From positions 20,348-84,347 of the forward strand of contig CALMWT010000039.1 of NCBI GenBank assembly GCA_937870855.1: 64,000 nt of DNA. Direction: 5' to 3'. Position 1 is the first letter of the stretch. The number at the start of each line of letters is the position of its first letter. Position numbers and translations under genes: made by a program. Shown piece by piece: positions 34,826 through 43,352 of this stretch. The notes under the pieces are model-generated. The model was given only the letters and a program-made list of their open reading frames with translations. It did no database searches and was not told where the DNA came from. The stretch is from an uncultured Taibaiella sp. Lineage in GTDB: Bacteria > Bacteroidota > Bacteroidia > Chitinophagales > Chitinophagaceae.

Positions 34826-35553
34826 AGGTCGGTTTTAACATTCGGTAGATAATTTGATTTTCCGTTCCAAGTACCGTGTTCCGAAACTGGAAGAAATCTT
34901 AATGTAGTAAACTCAAAATGAAAGTCTTTTCGATTTCTTTCTTTCATTGCATCAAAATGACGTTTAGCTTGTGGCATTTTCGAATGCCCATACACCATAT
35001 CGCTCATCTCTTTTTGGGATTTCCAAACGGAGAAAGTAGATATTAGATTAGGATATCGAATTGATGCTAACGACATAGCAGTTCCCGAATGATCACGAAC
35101 TAATTTTTCGACTGGTTTTCCCCAACGTAAAAATCTTGGAATTTCTGTGTATTTCATTCTAGCCAGCGTTACAGCTACAATAGGTTGAAATTCATTTTGA
35201 ATTACAATCTCTGACTTTGGAATATCATAATGAGAGATTGAACCCCATTGTCTTATGAATCTCAACTTTAAATACCAGCTTTTTGAAAGTTGATTTCCGA
35301 AAGAATCTGTACGTAGAAATTTATTTAGAGCATCTTCATTATTCCATTGAGCAAATACAACTATTGTTCTGGAAAATAATCTTGTTGGTGCAAATATGGA
35401 AGAACCAAGCATCATTGCACTCATTGTTTCTGCATGAATTAGCCCATTGATTTTCGATGATTTTATTGGAAATAGAACACATTTTAAAGCCGATAAAAAC
35501 GATACTTTAATTAAATGGTAGGTAAACAAACTTTTGTTTTCGACTTCGGTCAT
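34822..35553 (-). CDS. CrtA-like (spheroidene monooxygenase-type) protein
   Basis: About 243 residues from the ATG at 35553; the open frame extends upstream to 35634, but that part lacks similarity. The sequence follows the spheroidene monooxygenase (CrtA)-like family. Landmarks are an opening LFTYHLIKVSFLSALKCVLFP, VVFAQWNNEDALNKFL, IVAVTLARMKYTEIPRFLRW, FSVWKSQKEMSDMVYGHSKM and the end RFLPVSEHGTWNG. True CrtA is a haem-containing carotenoid oxygenase; family members outside phototrophs are mostly uncharacterised. No carotenoid genes are in the window. The gene is AT-rich compared with its neighbours and stands apart on the minus strand, which may indicate transfer. Confidence 0.6.
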   Translation of the reverse strand: MTEVENKSLFTYHLIKVSFLSALKCVLFPIKSSKINGLIHAETMSAMMLGSSIFAPTRLFSRTIVVFAQWNNEDALNKFLRTDSFGNQLSKSWYLKLRFIRQWGSISHYDIPKSEIVIQNEFQPIVAVTLARMKYTEIPRFLRWGKPVEKLVRDHSGTAMSLASIRYPNLISTFSVWKSQKEMSDMVYGHSKMPQAKRHFDAMKERNRKDFHFEFTTLRFLPVSEHGTWNGKSNYLPNVKTDL

Positions 35554-35883
35554 TTTATGACAGGTTCTATATAAATCACACAAACGGTCAGTCTGTAAAA
35601 AAACTATCACCAAACTGCTTTCAAACATAGCCAATATTCCGTTTGCTTAATAAGCATTGAAATAGCTTACATGCCTGTTGTAAACTGTTTAGATAGATAA
35701 GAGCGATCATTTTCTAGTTGAAAGATGGTATTTCAGCAAACAATAAAGTTCATTTTATTGATGCCTCATAAGAACCTCCGCTTATCTCCCTGTAGTTAGT
35801 GTTATCTTTTATGTGGTATGATTTTCAAAACAGAACTTTATATTGACAGGGATTTATACTTCCCCGAAAACTTGCACCATATT
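35554..35883. other. 330-bp AT-rich divergent intergenic region
   Basis: The region separates the CrtA-like gene and pfkA, which diverge. I see no gene in it. A TATGTTTG word (minus strand, 35622-35629) fits the -7 consensus and would give a ~60-base leader for the CrtA-like gene, but its -33 box is poor. On the plus strand TATCTTTT near 35,803 is one mismatch from a -7 box for pfkA. Confidence 0.4.
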
Positions 35884-36864
35884 ATGAGCAACATCACGAA
35901 AATCGGACTACTTACTTCGGGTGGCGACAGCCCCGGAATGAATGCAGCTATAAGGGCAATTGTTCGTACTGCTATTTATTACGGAATAGAAGTCTATGGA
36001 ATCCGCCGGGGATATCAGGGAATGATAGAGGGGGATATTTTTAAAATGCAAACTACCGATGTTGCTAATATCATTCAGCGGGGAGGTACCATTTTAAAAA
36101 CTGCACGAAGCAAAGCTTTTATGACCGACGAAGGCATGAATACGGCTTATGAACAACTACAAAAACATAGTATTGATGCGCTGGCTTTGATAGGTGGCGA
36201 TGGAACATTTCGGGGTGCCGTTTCTTTTTTTAAAAAATATGCTATTCCTGCAATTGGCTTGCCCGGAACTATAGATAAAGACCTGGCAGGAACGGATTAT
36301 ACAATTGGGTTTGACACGGCTGTAAACACGGCAGTAGAAGCAATAGATAAAATTAGAGATACCGCCGAAGCGCACGACCGGTTGTTTATAGTGGAAGTAA
36401 TGGGCAGGGATGCCGGATACATTGCGCTGAACAGTGGCATAGCTTGCGGCGCTGAAGATATTTTGATTCCGGAGTTGGTAACCCACACCGAAGAGGTATT
36501 GAAACGGATAGACTACGATGAAAAAAGAAAGAAGACAGTTCACATACTTGTAGTAGCAGAAGGGGATGATTTTGGCGGTGCGGAAGATTTACTCAAATTG
36601 GTAAAACAGCGCTTTCCAAAATTAGATACGCGCGCTACCGTGTTAGGACATATCCAACGAGGCGGATCGCCCACTTATGCCGACCGAGTACTTGCCAGTC
36701 GGCTCGGTCATGCTGCTGTGAATGCCTTGCGGGATGGAAAAACGCAGATGATGGTGGGTTTAATTAACGGCAAACTTGTTTACACACCTTTTGAAAATGT
36801 GGTGAAAGAAAATGCGAAGATGAGTGACGATATGATAGAGATGATAAGGGTGTTGGCGATATAG
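35884..36864 (+). CDS. pfkA: ATP-dependent 6-phosphofructokinase
   Basis: A 326-residue PfkA from the ATG at 35884 (MSNITKIGLLTSGGDSPGMN); the frame extends to 35818 but the added 22 residues are not family-like. It shows the ATP-site GGDSPGMNA, the substrate loop GGDGTFRGA, and the catalytic PGTIDKDLAGTDYTIGFDTA (Asp general base). MGRDAGYIAL and HIQRGGSPTYADR follow; the latter forms the fructose-6-phosphate site. The Gly after GGDG marks ATP rather than pyrophosphate as donor. It commits sugar to glycolysis. It stands alone and ends at a bidirectional terminator. Confidence 0.97.
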   Translation: MSNITKIGLLTSGGDSPGMNAAIRAIVRTAIYYGIEVYGIRRGYQGMIEGDIFKMQTTDVANIIQRGGTILKTARSKAFMTDEGMNTAYEQLQKHSIDALALIGGDGTFRGAVSFFKKYAIPAIGLPGTIDKDLAGTDYTIGFDTAVNTAVEAIDKIRDTAEAHDRLFIVEVMGRDAGYIALNSGIACGAEDILIPELVTHTEEVLKRIDYDEKRKKTVHILVVAEGDDFGGAEDLLKLVKQRFPKLDTRATVLGHIQRGGSPTYADRVLASRLGHAAVNALRDGKTQMMVGLINGKLVYTPFENVVKENAKMSDDMIEMIRVLAI

Positions 36865-36960
36865 TTGAAAATGGAAAATGGAAAAATGAGGAGGGAGGGT
36901 TGAGGAGTGAGAGGTGAGAGGTGAAGATTGAGGATTGAAAGGAAGGAGAAAGAAAATATA
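36865..36960 (+). repeat. Purine-rich simple-sequence tract after pfkA
   Basis: About 95 bases directly after the pfkA stop are almost free of C and poor in T on the plus strand, with repeats of GAAAATG, GTGAGAG and GATTGAG. No coding signal. It resembles the tract after asnB. Confidence 0.65.
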
Positions 36961-36972
36961 GAATAGAAAACA

Positions 36973-37000
36973 ACAAAGCCCGTCTTGCGACAGGCTTTGT
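36973..37000. terminator. Bidirectional terminator between pfkA and the convergent T9SS gene
   Basis: ACAAAGCC and GGCTTTGT form an 8-bp perfect stem around an inner CGTC/GACA helix. A- and T-runs on the outside serve both strands. Confidence 0.8.
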
Positions 37001-37025
37001 AAAAATCCGTTTGGTCACCTTATTT

Positions 37026-38867
37026 CTATTCAATAATTGCCTTGGTGACCCCATAAATATCAGGGGCAGCCACTTTAATGATATACATACCTGATCCGGC
37101 CAAAGCAGGAGCAATGGTGGTTTGATTTACGCCAGCTTTCGCATTAACGGCTTCTCTAAACAGCTCCCGTCCTGTAAGATCATACACTGAAACGATAATA
37201 ACTTCCGCTTTTGCAATTGCATAAGCAAGCGTCAACTTCTGAGCAGATGCTTTTCCATAAACAACTACTGAAAATTGATTGTTTTCTTTTGCGCTCACTA
37301 TACTCGATGTTCCGGTCGTAACAATACTATCCACACGCCATTGTGCACAATTTGACGCACTTTGGCTACATGCGTATTTGAAAGCAACGTATAGTTGTTG
37401 AGCAGGAAGGTTTGCACTATAAGATGCCCAGCTATTTGTGGCTCCGGCAAAGTTGATATTTAGGTTAGTCCACGAAGCAACATTTGGGTTTCCTGTTCCA
37501 GTATAATTTGTAGCATAAGAAACTTCAAGATCAGTTCCTGAAAAACCTTTGTATGCTTCAAAATTCAATTGCGGATTCGATACTCCCGTTAGGTTTACCA
37601 TTGGCGATATTAACCAGTCTTCATTGTCATTGTGAGTGGTAGGGTTTCCTACTGCGCCATTCATCTGCATGTATTTGTCAACACCTGCACCCGCACAACC
37701 CCATTGTTGATTTGTTCCAGTCACGTTTTGACGAGACCAGCCTGAAGGCAATACTCCCGACCCACACGAAATATCAAACAATTCGTTCAATACAGTAGGT
37801 GTTGGAAAGACTGTGGTGAAATCCCAATCGGTAGTATCGTAAATACCAAAAGAATTAAATCCCGCAGTATCGAAAGCGGTAGAGTCGAATGTAACGTGAT
37901 AGGTAGTACCCATAGCCAATACCACACCGCTTACTGTTACAGCAGTGCCTGAAGCTGCAACATTGGAAGATGAAGCTGCAATAGTCTGGGTGTTTTGTGT
38001 GGTTCTGTTTTTTACATAAATATTGCCTGCACCTTTTGAAATATTCCGGTCGAATGTGATTGTAAGATTACTTGACGTAGCAACATTGCTACTATTATCA
38101 GCAGGAGTTAGTAACACTACATTAGGTTTAACACTTCCGGCTGCCGAACCCGACCAGCTGAGCGTATAGTCATCAATACCAGTAGTTGGACGGCTGCCCG
38201 CGCCGCTTGTTCCTGTTAGATTTACAATGCGTATCCAAACAGGACCAGGGTTGTTATTCAACGCATTCCCAAAGTTTGCTGTGATGATTGAATTGCTGAA
38301 CGTGTTGCTACCTGTAGCTGGTGAAACAGGAATAGTGTTTACGGGTATAAAAGTGGTGGGATTATTTCCTATACCATAATCTACAACCCAATTGCTAACT
38401 CTCGCTATCATTGAATCAAGCCCTTGAAGTTTGAAAGACAATGAAAAATTGCTAAGGGTAGTAGTATTAGCGATTTGAAGAACAAAGGCAACGCCTGTAT
38501 CGCTGGGAAAAACACCACTTGTTTGGGCTACCTGGCGAACTCCTAATGGCCGATCAGTTGCCGCTTGCTGCGCAGCCGTTGTTCCACTTGCAAAAGTCAG
38601 AAAAGCATTTGCTGACGCAAGATTTTTAAACCCACCAGTTGTGCTAGTCCATGACGCACTAGCGCCTGTAGCATTTGCAATAAAACCATTGGATGAGTCT
38701 ATTCCAAGGAAAGTAGAAGACGCTTTAATCCGTACCGACCAACCTATTGGCAAGCCTCCGCTCAAGTTGTTGAAATTTTGGGTGTAGCTGGTACCAGATA
38801 AGCTAAGCTGTGCTTGGGAAATAATCCCCATCAACAGCATCGAAAATAGTAAAGCAAGTTTTTTCAT
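37026..38867 (-). CDS. T9SS-secreted multidomain surface protein
   Basis: A 613-residue exported protein. A signal peptide MKKLALLFSMLLMGIISQAQ is followed by an N-terminal beta-sandwich (residues ~20-225, FNNLSGGLPIGWSVRI). An SbsA-type Ig-like domain follows (VVLLTPADNSSNVATSSNLT to DTTDWDFTT, ~230-340), then a choice-of-anchor J domain (LPSGWSRQNVTGTNQQWG to WRVDSIVTTG, ~355-515). It ends in a type A T9SS sorting domain (VSVYDLTGRELFREAVNA, GSGMYIIKVAAPD). It should be exported through type IX secretion and fixed to the cell surface. The anchor domain resembles that of the adjacent DUF5689 protein, so the two may bind the same ligand. Confidence 0.88.
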   Translation of the reverse strand: MKKLALLFSMLLMGIISQAQLSLSGTSYTQNFNNLSGGLPIGWSVRIKASSTFLGIDSSNGFIANATGASASWTSTTGGFKNLASANAFLTFASGTTAAQQAATDRPLGVRQVAQTSGVFPSDTGVAFVLQIANTTTLSNFSLSFKLQGLDSMIARVSNWVVDYGIGNNPTTFIPVNTIPVSPATGSNTFSNSIITANFGNALNNNPGPVWIRIVNLTGTSGAGSRPTTGIDDYTLSWSGSAAGSVKPNVVLLTPADNSSNVATSSNLTITFDRNISKGAGNIYVKNRTTQNTQTIAASSSNVAASGTAVTVSGVVLAMGTTYHVTFDSTAFDTAGFNSFGIYDTTDWDFTTVFPTPTVLNELFDISCGSGVLPSGWSRQNVTGTNQQWGCAGAGVDKYMQMNGAVGNPTTHNDNEDWLISPMVNLTGVSNPQLNFEAYKGFSGTDLEVSYATNYTGTGNPNVASWTNLNINFAGATNSWASYSANLPAQQLYVAFKYACSQSASNCAQWRVDSIVTTGTSSIVSAKENNQFSVVVYGKASAQKLTLAYAIAKAEVIIVSVYDLTGRELFREAVNAKAGVNQTTIAPALAGSGMYIIKVAAPDIYGVTKAIIE

Positions 38868-38994
38868 AAAGGATATTTACATTGTTTGACAAATTTGAAA
38901 TGATTTCTCTTAACTCTCGAATTTTCGGATTAATAAATCATCAATTGTGATGAGAATCATCAAACGCACGAAGCCTGATAGTCAATTCTAAAAC

Positions 38995-40353
38995 TTAGTC
39001 CGCCACTACAATCACATCATCCAATTCGAAAGTTGTGGTTTTTTTAGTGCCTGATGCTGGGTCGCTTCCTTCGTACAGAAAAGAGATATACACCGCGCCC
39101 GAAAAAGTATTGAGATTAATATTGCCGGAAAATGTCCACGTTGACGCATATCCACTTGCCGGACCTTTACTAATTACAGCAGAAAGAGGCATCCAGGTTG
39201 CAGTGGTTGGGTCGCCAATTCCAGCATAGTCGTCACTGATAAATACTTTCAACGTTGCTCCGTTATCATACCCTGCTAGTGTTTTAAAAATCAATTTAGG
39301 ATTGATGGTTCCGGAAAGATTAACCAAAGGCGATATCAACCATGATTTTACAGTGGCCTGTGTAGAACCAAAAGCGGACACTTTCGCAAATTTTGTTCCT
39401 CCAAAAGAATCAACGGCATAAAGTTCATTACCTGTTTGCGCGTAGTTTACCCAGCCTGTTATGTTGGTGGTGTTCCTTGGTAAATTTTCAAAAGTTTGAG
39501 CAAGAAGTATATTTCCGGTTACAACTCCACAACGAGGTTTTGTAAACTGAACATCACCGGTATCCCGAATCAGCAATTGCGGAGTAGCTCTTGAACTGCT
39601 AATAAAGACTGTATAAATTCCAGTAATTCCTCCTCTGCCTTTCGCTACCGGCACGTTGGCAAAATTGGAGTAGTTACTTGTGCGCACAACTAATGTATTT
39701 CCACTACAATCTTTAATATCTCTGTTCGTGGTGCTGTTGGGTTGTGAGTACGCCTGGTTGGTATCGGCAAATTCCGCCTCTCTGATATGAATCAGTCTGT
39801 TGTAGTAGCGCGCTTGTGCAGCTTTTATAGTTGCAAGATCTACAGTGTCTGCTTTCACCGTATTACCGATGTTTGCCCTTACAATAAAATCGTTCATGCG
39901 CTGCTGCGGAATAAGATTCAGACCATTTTGTTCATTAGGAGAATATCCGAGAACAGGAAGACCGCCATCGTACCCCAGCCAAAGACCTTTGCATTTTACA
40001 TACACTTTACGTCCCACCGGATAATCGTTGTAAAGATTGTTTGCATCAATCACCAGCATGATAGCAGACGTATCATCTTGTATTACGAGTTGCTTATAAA
40101 AATTACCTGAACGATCGTTTGCAGTTACGATACCGGAAATCACAATATCCTGTCCGATAAAAGTTGTGTCTCCACCATTCGACGGATTGTATGCACCATT
40201 CAATGCTTTCAGTTGGGCAATGTTGTGTGTCACTTTCAGCATCGGGTCGAAGCTTGTAAGATCGGGCGGTGCATCGTATTCTTTTTTCAAACACGAAGTG
40301 ATGGAGATGGCACTTAACATCAATATTCCGAGTGCGAGATGTAAAGCTTTCAT
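38995..40353 (-). CDS. DUF5689 surface lipoprotein
   Basis: A 452-residue lipoprotein: MKALHLALGILMLSAISITS followed by Cys21 forms a lipobox. Residues ~35-260 are a DUF5689 region with an OB-fold-like part (IGQDIVISGIVTANDRSGNF, LVIQDDTSAIMLVID, VGRKVYVKCKGLWLGYD). The last ~170 residues form a choice-of-anchor J-like domain (SWLISPLVNLSGTINPKLIF). OB-folds of this type bind nucleic acids or other linear ligands. The gene lies 32 bp downstream of a TonB-dependent receptor, so it is likely its surface-exposed substrate-binding partner, like SusD with SusC, although no SusD similarity is visible. Confidence 0.88.
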   Translation of the reverse strand: MKALHLALGILMLSAISITSCLKKEYDAPPDLTSFDPMLKVTHNIAQLKALNGAYNPSNGGDTTFIGQDIVISGIVTANDRSGNFYKQLVIQDDTSAIMLVIDANNLYNDYPVGRKVYVKCKGLWLGYDGGLPVLGYSPNEQNGLNLIPQQRMNDFIVRANIGNTVKADTVDLATIKAAQARYYNRLIHIREAEFADTNQAYSQPNSTTNRDIKDCSGNTLVVRTSNYSNFANVPVAKGRGGITGIYTVFISSSRATPQLLIRDTGDVQFTKPRCGVVTGNILLAQTFENLPRNTTNITGWVNYAQTGNELYAVDSFGGTKFAKVSAFGSTQATVKSWLISPLVNLSGTINPKLIFKTLAGYDNGATLKVFISDDYAGIGDPTTATWMPLSAVISKGPASGYASTWTFSGNINLNTFSGAVYISFLYEGSDPASGTKKTTTFELDDVIVVAD

Positions 40354-40385
40354 TACAGTAGTATTTAGTTTCTTGAAAAATTGTT

Positions 40386-43214
40386 TTAGAATTTCAGGCT
40401 CACGTTTGCAAAGTAATTTCTGCCGTAACCAATAAAGTATTTGCCTGGAAATTTGTTGGGGGCAGCATTATCAAAACGCAGTTGTTCAAATCCACCGGTT
40501 CTTATGTTTTGATTGTCGAGCAAGTTATTTACACCCAGGCTTAGGTACAGAAAGGTGTTTTTCGGTAAAAATTTGAATGTGCGGGATAAGAGTAAAGATT
40601 TATAAACGAACAGATCAATCGTAAAGAAGTTGGGTAATTTTTCCTGATCCAGAATTGTGTGCCACTCTGACGAACCAGGTGTAAGTGCGGACACTGTATT
40701 AGCGGTTCTCCTGTCCGGATTTACATCTACATAATTCCTGTCGAAATAATTAAAGCTTAGTGTGCCAAACCAATATTGCTTTGAACTGTACTTGAACCCT
40801 AAAGAATAAGCGGACTGCGGACCAACTGCGAGGTAATAATTCTTTAAGTAGGTTTCTCGTGCCACTGCTACAATAGAGGTGTCATTGTCGCCATACACAC
40901 TCACCTTTGGGCGGTTTGTATAAAATGCCTGATTGAGTGCGGCAACTCCCGTTACATTTATAGAAGGCGTGACCTTATATTCTATAGCAATCTCCGCACC
41001 GGTAAATCGCATGTCTATGTCCTGCATTGCATAGTTCACAAACGTTTGAAAGTCTTCATGGTAAAAACGCTTGATCTCTGATGCGCCTTTCACATCTGTT
41101 GAATACCCTACTATTCGCCCATTTAGTTTTGGCGCGCGCAACAAATACCCACCTTCTATTGAGTAGGTGTTTTGTTCAATTGGATTATTTACTGCCTGAT
41201 TTCTTGTTCTTGGAGAAATATAAGTATTGTCCATTGTAGGCGCATCTTGCAACGTAGCTGCATTTACAAACAAATAATTGCGTCCGTTTAGCTTATAAGT
41301 CACCCCACCCTTCAGGGCATAAGTAAGAAATTTTTGCGTTGGTGAAAACCCTAAAGAACTTGCCGGATACAAACCATTTCTAAACATTCCTTCTCTGCGA
41401 AAACTATTGAACCCACCGGATGCTGAAACAAAAAAGTCAACCTTGTTGTAAGTAAATACCGCCTGCGCCCACACCCAGCTTTTCATAAAATGACTGTTGT
41501 AATGGTAATTGTATTTATCTCCTTCTTTGATGATTCGGTTCGGTGTTTCAAGATCGTTCTGGCGAATGGAGGGATTAGCGATGTATTCGCGCTCTGCAAA
41601 CTGATTATAGTTTATGTAAAAATCGCCACCAAGTAAATCATCCAGTCTTCTGTAAGACTCTGTGCGTTGGTTCAACAATGTAAAACCTTCATAAAGTGTG
41701 ACGTGGTCGTTAAGCACATGTTGCACGTAAGTGTTCAAAGTGTATTTCCTAATGTCATCAACATCGCTGCCAACCACATACACAGAGCGACGGCCAAAAA
41801 CATTATTGTTGGCAATTCCATTCACATCATTCACCATTTCATAATTCCCAAAATTCACCTGATGCAAACGATCCCAGTTTACCTGAGAAACACTCGGCTC
41901 ATTTTGCCAACGGCTTCTTACATCTTCTGCTTCCTGTGCTGCAAGTGTCGGATTATTTGCATACAGTTCGTTTCTCCAACTTGGTAAATAACGATAGTAA
42001 TCGGGACGAGGATCTGACCCGTTGTACCAATCTATACTGGAGTTTGCATTTATACCATATTGATAACCGATGCTTGTGTGCCAATTGGTCTTTTTTGTAG
42101 GAGCATATTTGTAATTAAGTATGAAAGTTGGCTGATGATAGTCTGCAACTCTTGCATTTCTTTTCTCTCCATTTTGATAACCCCAATTTGGGTTGTAAAA
42201 ATTACTTCCGGCTATATTGTAAACCTCCTGTATCGCTGGTGCCACTTTACCTCTCCTTGTTGGCGCACCAAAAGCCGTGAAATTGATTTCATGTTTTAAC
42301 CCAAATCTTTTTGTAACTGCTGCGAAATAAGAATACGCGTCATAAAATGTTCCCTGAATAAATCCTTCCTGTCCCCAGCGCTTGCCGAGCGAAATTGAAT
42401 ACGCCCAATCTCCTTTTAATAAACCACTATTATGAGTTACCATCAGCCGATTTCGGTATTGCCGATTGGAATTGGAATAAGTAATGCGCGTTTGTTTACG
42501 TTGATTGGCAGCAGTGGCATCAAAATAAACAGTTCCGTTTATGCCGCCCATTGCATACTCCGAAGGTTCCAGTCCGTAAGTAGAACTCCGTCCGCGAAAT
42601 ACATCGTTAAGTCCGCCCCATTGATTCCAGAAAGCATCGCCTGTTTCAATATCATTCATCGGAGTTCCGTTTACAAAAATCTGTTGTGCGCTTCGATCAT
42701 AACCGCGTGGTTGAAAGCGATAAGGTCCAAAAATAAAAGCCGCAGTATTTTGAAAAGGGTCTCGCGAGGCGGTAAGCAAACCACTTACATTTTGAGAGGA
42801 AATGCCATCGTCATCTGCGGCCATATTATTTTCATCGAGCAGCAAAGTGGGGATGAGTGCATTTTGCAAAACATTTCCCTGGTCGTTGGCTGTGATGTTG
42901 ATAAGACCAAGATCAATGACTTTCTTGTTTACCACAATCCGAACTGTATCTGAAAATGTAGATGTGCCACCAATCACCATTGTGTGCGTACCAAATGGTA
43001 CATGGCTAAAATTGAAATCGCCATTACCATCAGAGGTTGCCAGCAATCGAAGAAAAGGAATTGTGACCTGCACATCGTGCGCAGCTTCGTTCAACGCTGT
43101 ATTTATCAGTTTACCTTTTACAAGAGCAGTACCTTTTTCATCCTGTGCATACATGGGTATTGCAAAAACAACCAACCACAACAGCAACATTCGGAACTTA
43201 AAATACATAGACAT
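40386..43214 (-). CDS. TonB-dependent outer-membrane receptor
   Basis: A 942-residue receptor. A signal peptide (MLLLWLVVFAIPMYAQ) is followed by a carboxypeptidase-regulatory-like domain (GTALVKGKLINTALNEAAHD, residues ~25-110). A plug follows (ISSQNVSGLLTASRDPF, RGYDRSAQQIFVNGTPMND). The ~700-residue beta-barrel ends YFIGYGRNYFANVSLKF with the final aromatic residue, as outer-membrane barrels do. It lacks the usual SusC signature segments, so it is a distinct CPR-plug receptor. It uses TonB energy to import a bulky ligand. Operon partner: the DUF5689 lipoprotein; the divergent neighbour is an exported endonuclease/phosphatase. A perfect promoter lies 29-59 bp upstream. Confidence 0.93.
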   Translation of the reverse strand: MSMYFKFRMLLLWLVVFAIPMYAQDEKGTALVKGKLINTALNEAAHDVQVTIPFLRLLATSDGNGDFNFSHVPFGTHTMVIGGTSTFSDTVRIVVNKKVIDLGLINITANDQGNVLQNALIPTLLLDENNMAADDDGISSQNVSGLLTASRDPFQNTAAFIFGPYRFQPRGYDRSAQQIFVNGTPMNDIETGDAFWNQWGGLNDVFRGRSSTYGLEPSEYAMGGINGTVYFDATAANQRKQTRITYSNSNRQYRNRLMVTHNSGLLKGDWAYSISLGKRWGQEGFIQGTFYDAYSYFAAVTKRFGLKHEINFTAFGAPTRRGKVAPAIQEVYNIAGSNFYNPNWGYQNGEKRNARVADYHQPTFILNYKYAPTKKTNWHTSIGYQYGINANSSIDWYNGSDPRPDYYRYLPSWRNELYANNPTLAAQEAEDVRSRWQNEPSVSQVNWDRLHQVNFGNYEMVNDVNGIANNNVFGRRSVYVVGSDVDDIRKYTLNTYVQHVLNDHVTLYEGFTLLNQRTESYRRLDDLLGGDFYINYNQFAEREYIANPSIRQNDLETPNRIIKEGDKYNYHYNSHFMKSWVWAQAVFTYNKVDFFVSASGGFNSFRREGMFRNGLYPASSLGFSPTQKFLTYALKGGVTYKLNGRNYLFVNAATLQDAPTMDNTYISPRTRNQAVNNPIEQNTYSIEGGYLLRAPKLNGRIVGYSTDVKGASEIKRFYHEDFQTFVNYAMQDIDMRFTGAEIAIEYKVTPSINVTGVAALNQAFYTNRPKVSVYGDNDTSIVAVARETYLKNYYLAVGPQSAYSLGFKYSSKQYWFGTLSFNYFDRNYVDVNPDRRTANTVSALTPGSSEWHTILDQEKLPNFFTIDLFVYKSLLLSRTFKFLPKNTFLYLSLGVNNLLDNQNIRTGGFEQLRFDNAAPNKFPGKYFIGYGRNYFANVSLKF

Positions 43215-43242
43215 ATAAATATGCTTTTTCAGGGGAAACGCA

Positions 43243-43273
43243 CAAATATAGTAGCGGCGTCTATCATATCAAA
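43243..43273 (-). promoter_or_regulatory. Bacteroidota-type promoter of the TonB receptor operon
   Basis: TTTG (minus strand, 43270-43273) is followed after exactly 19 bases by TATATTTG (43243-43250). It matches consensus at all scored positions and has the same -7 box as the HU promoter. The predicted leader is ~25 bases. Confidence 0.8.
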
Positions 43274-43352
43274 ATGAAGCTAAAGTTAAGTAGTGCCACC
43301 CGGATAAGATTTGTCCTATTATTTCTTTCCTTTGCTTTATTAAAAAGATCAG

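Noticed and set aside
42432..42953. 173-codon plus-strand frame opposite the TonB receptor
   Set aside because: Antisense to a well-supported receptor coding region; sequence not protein-like.
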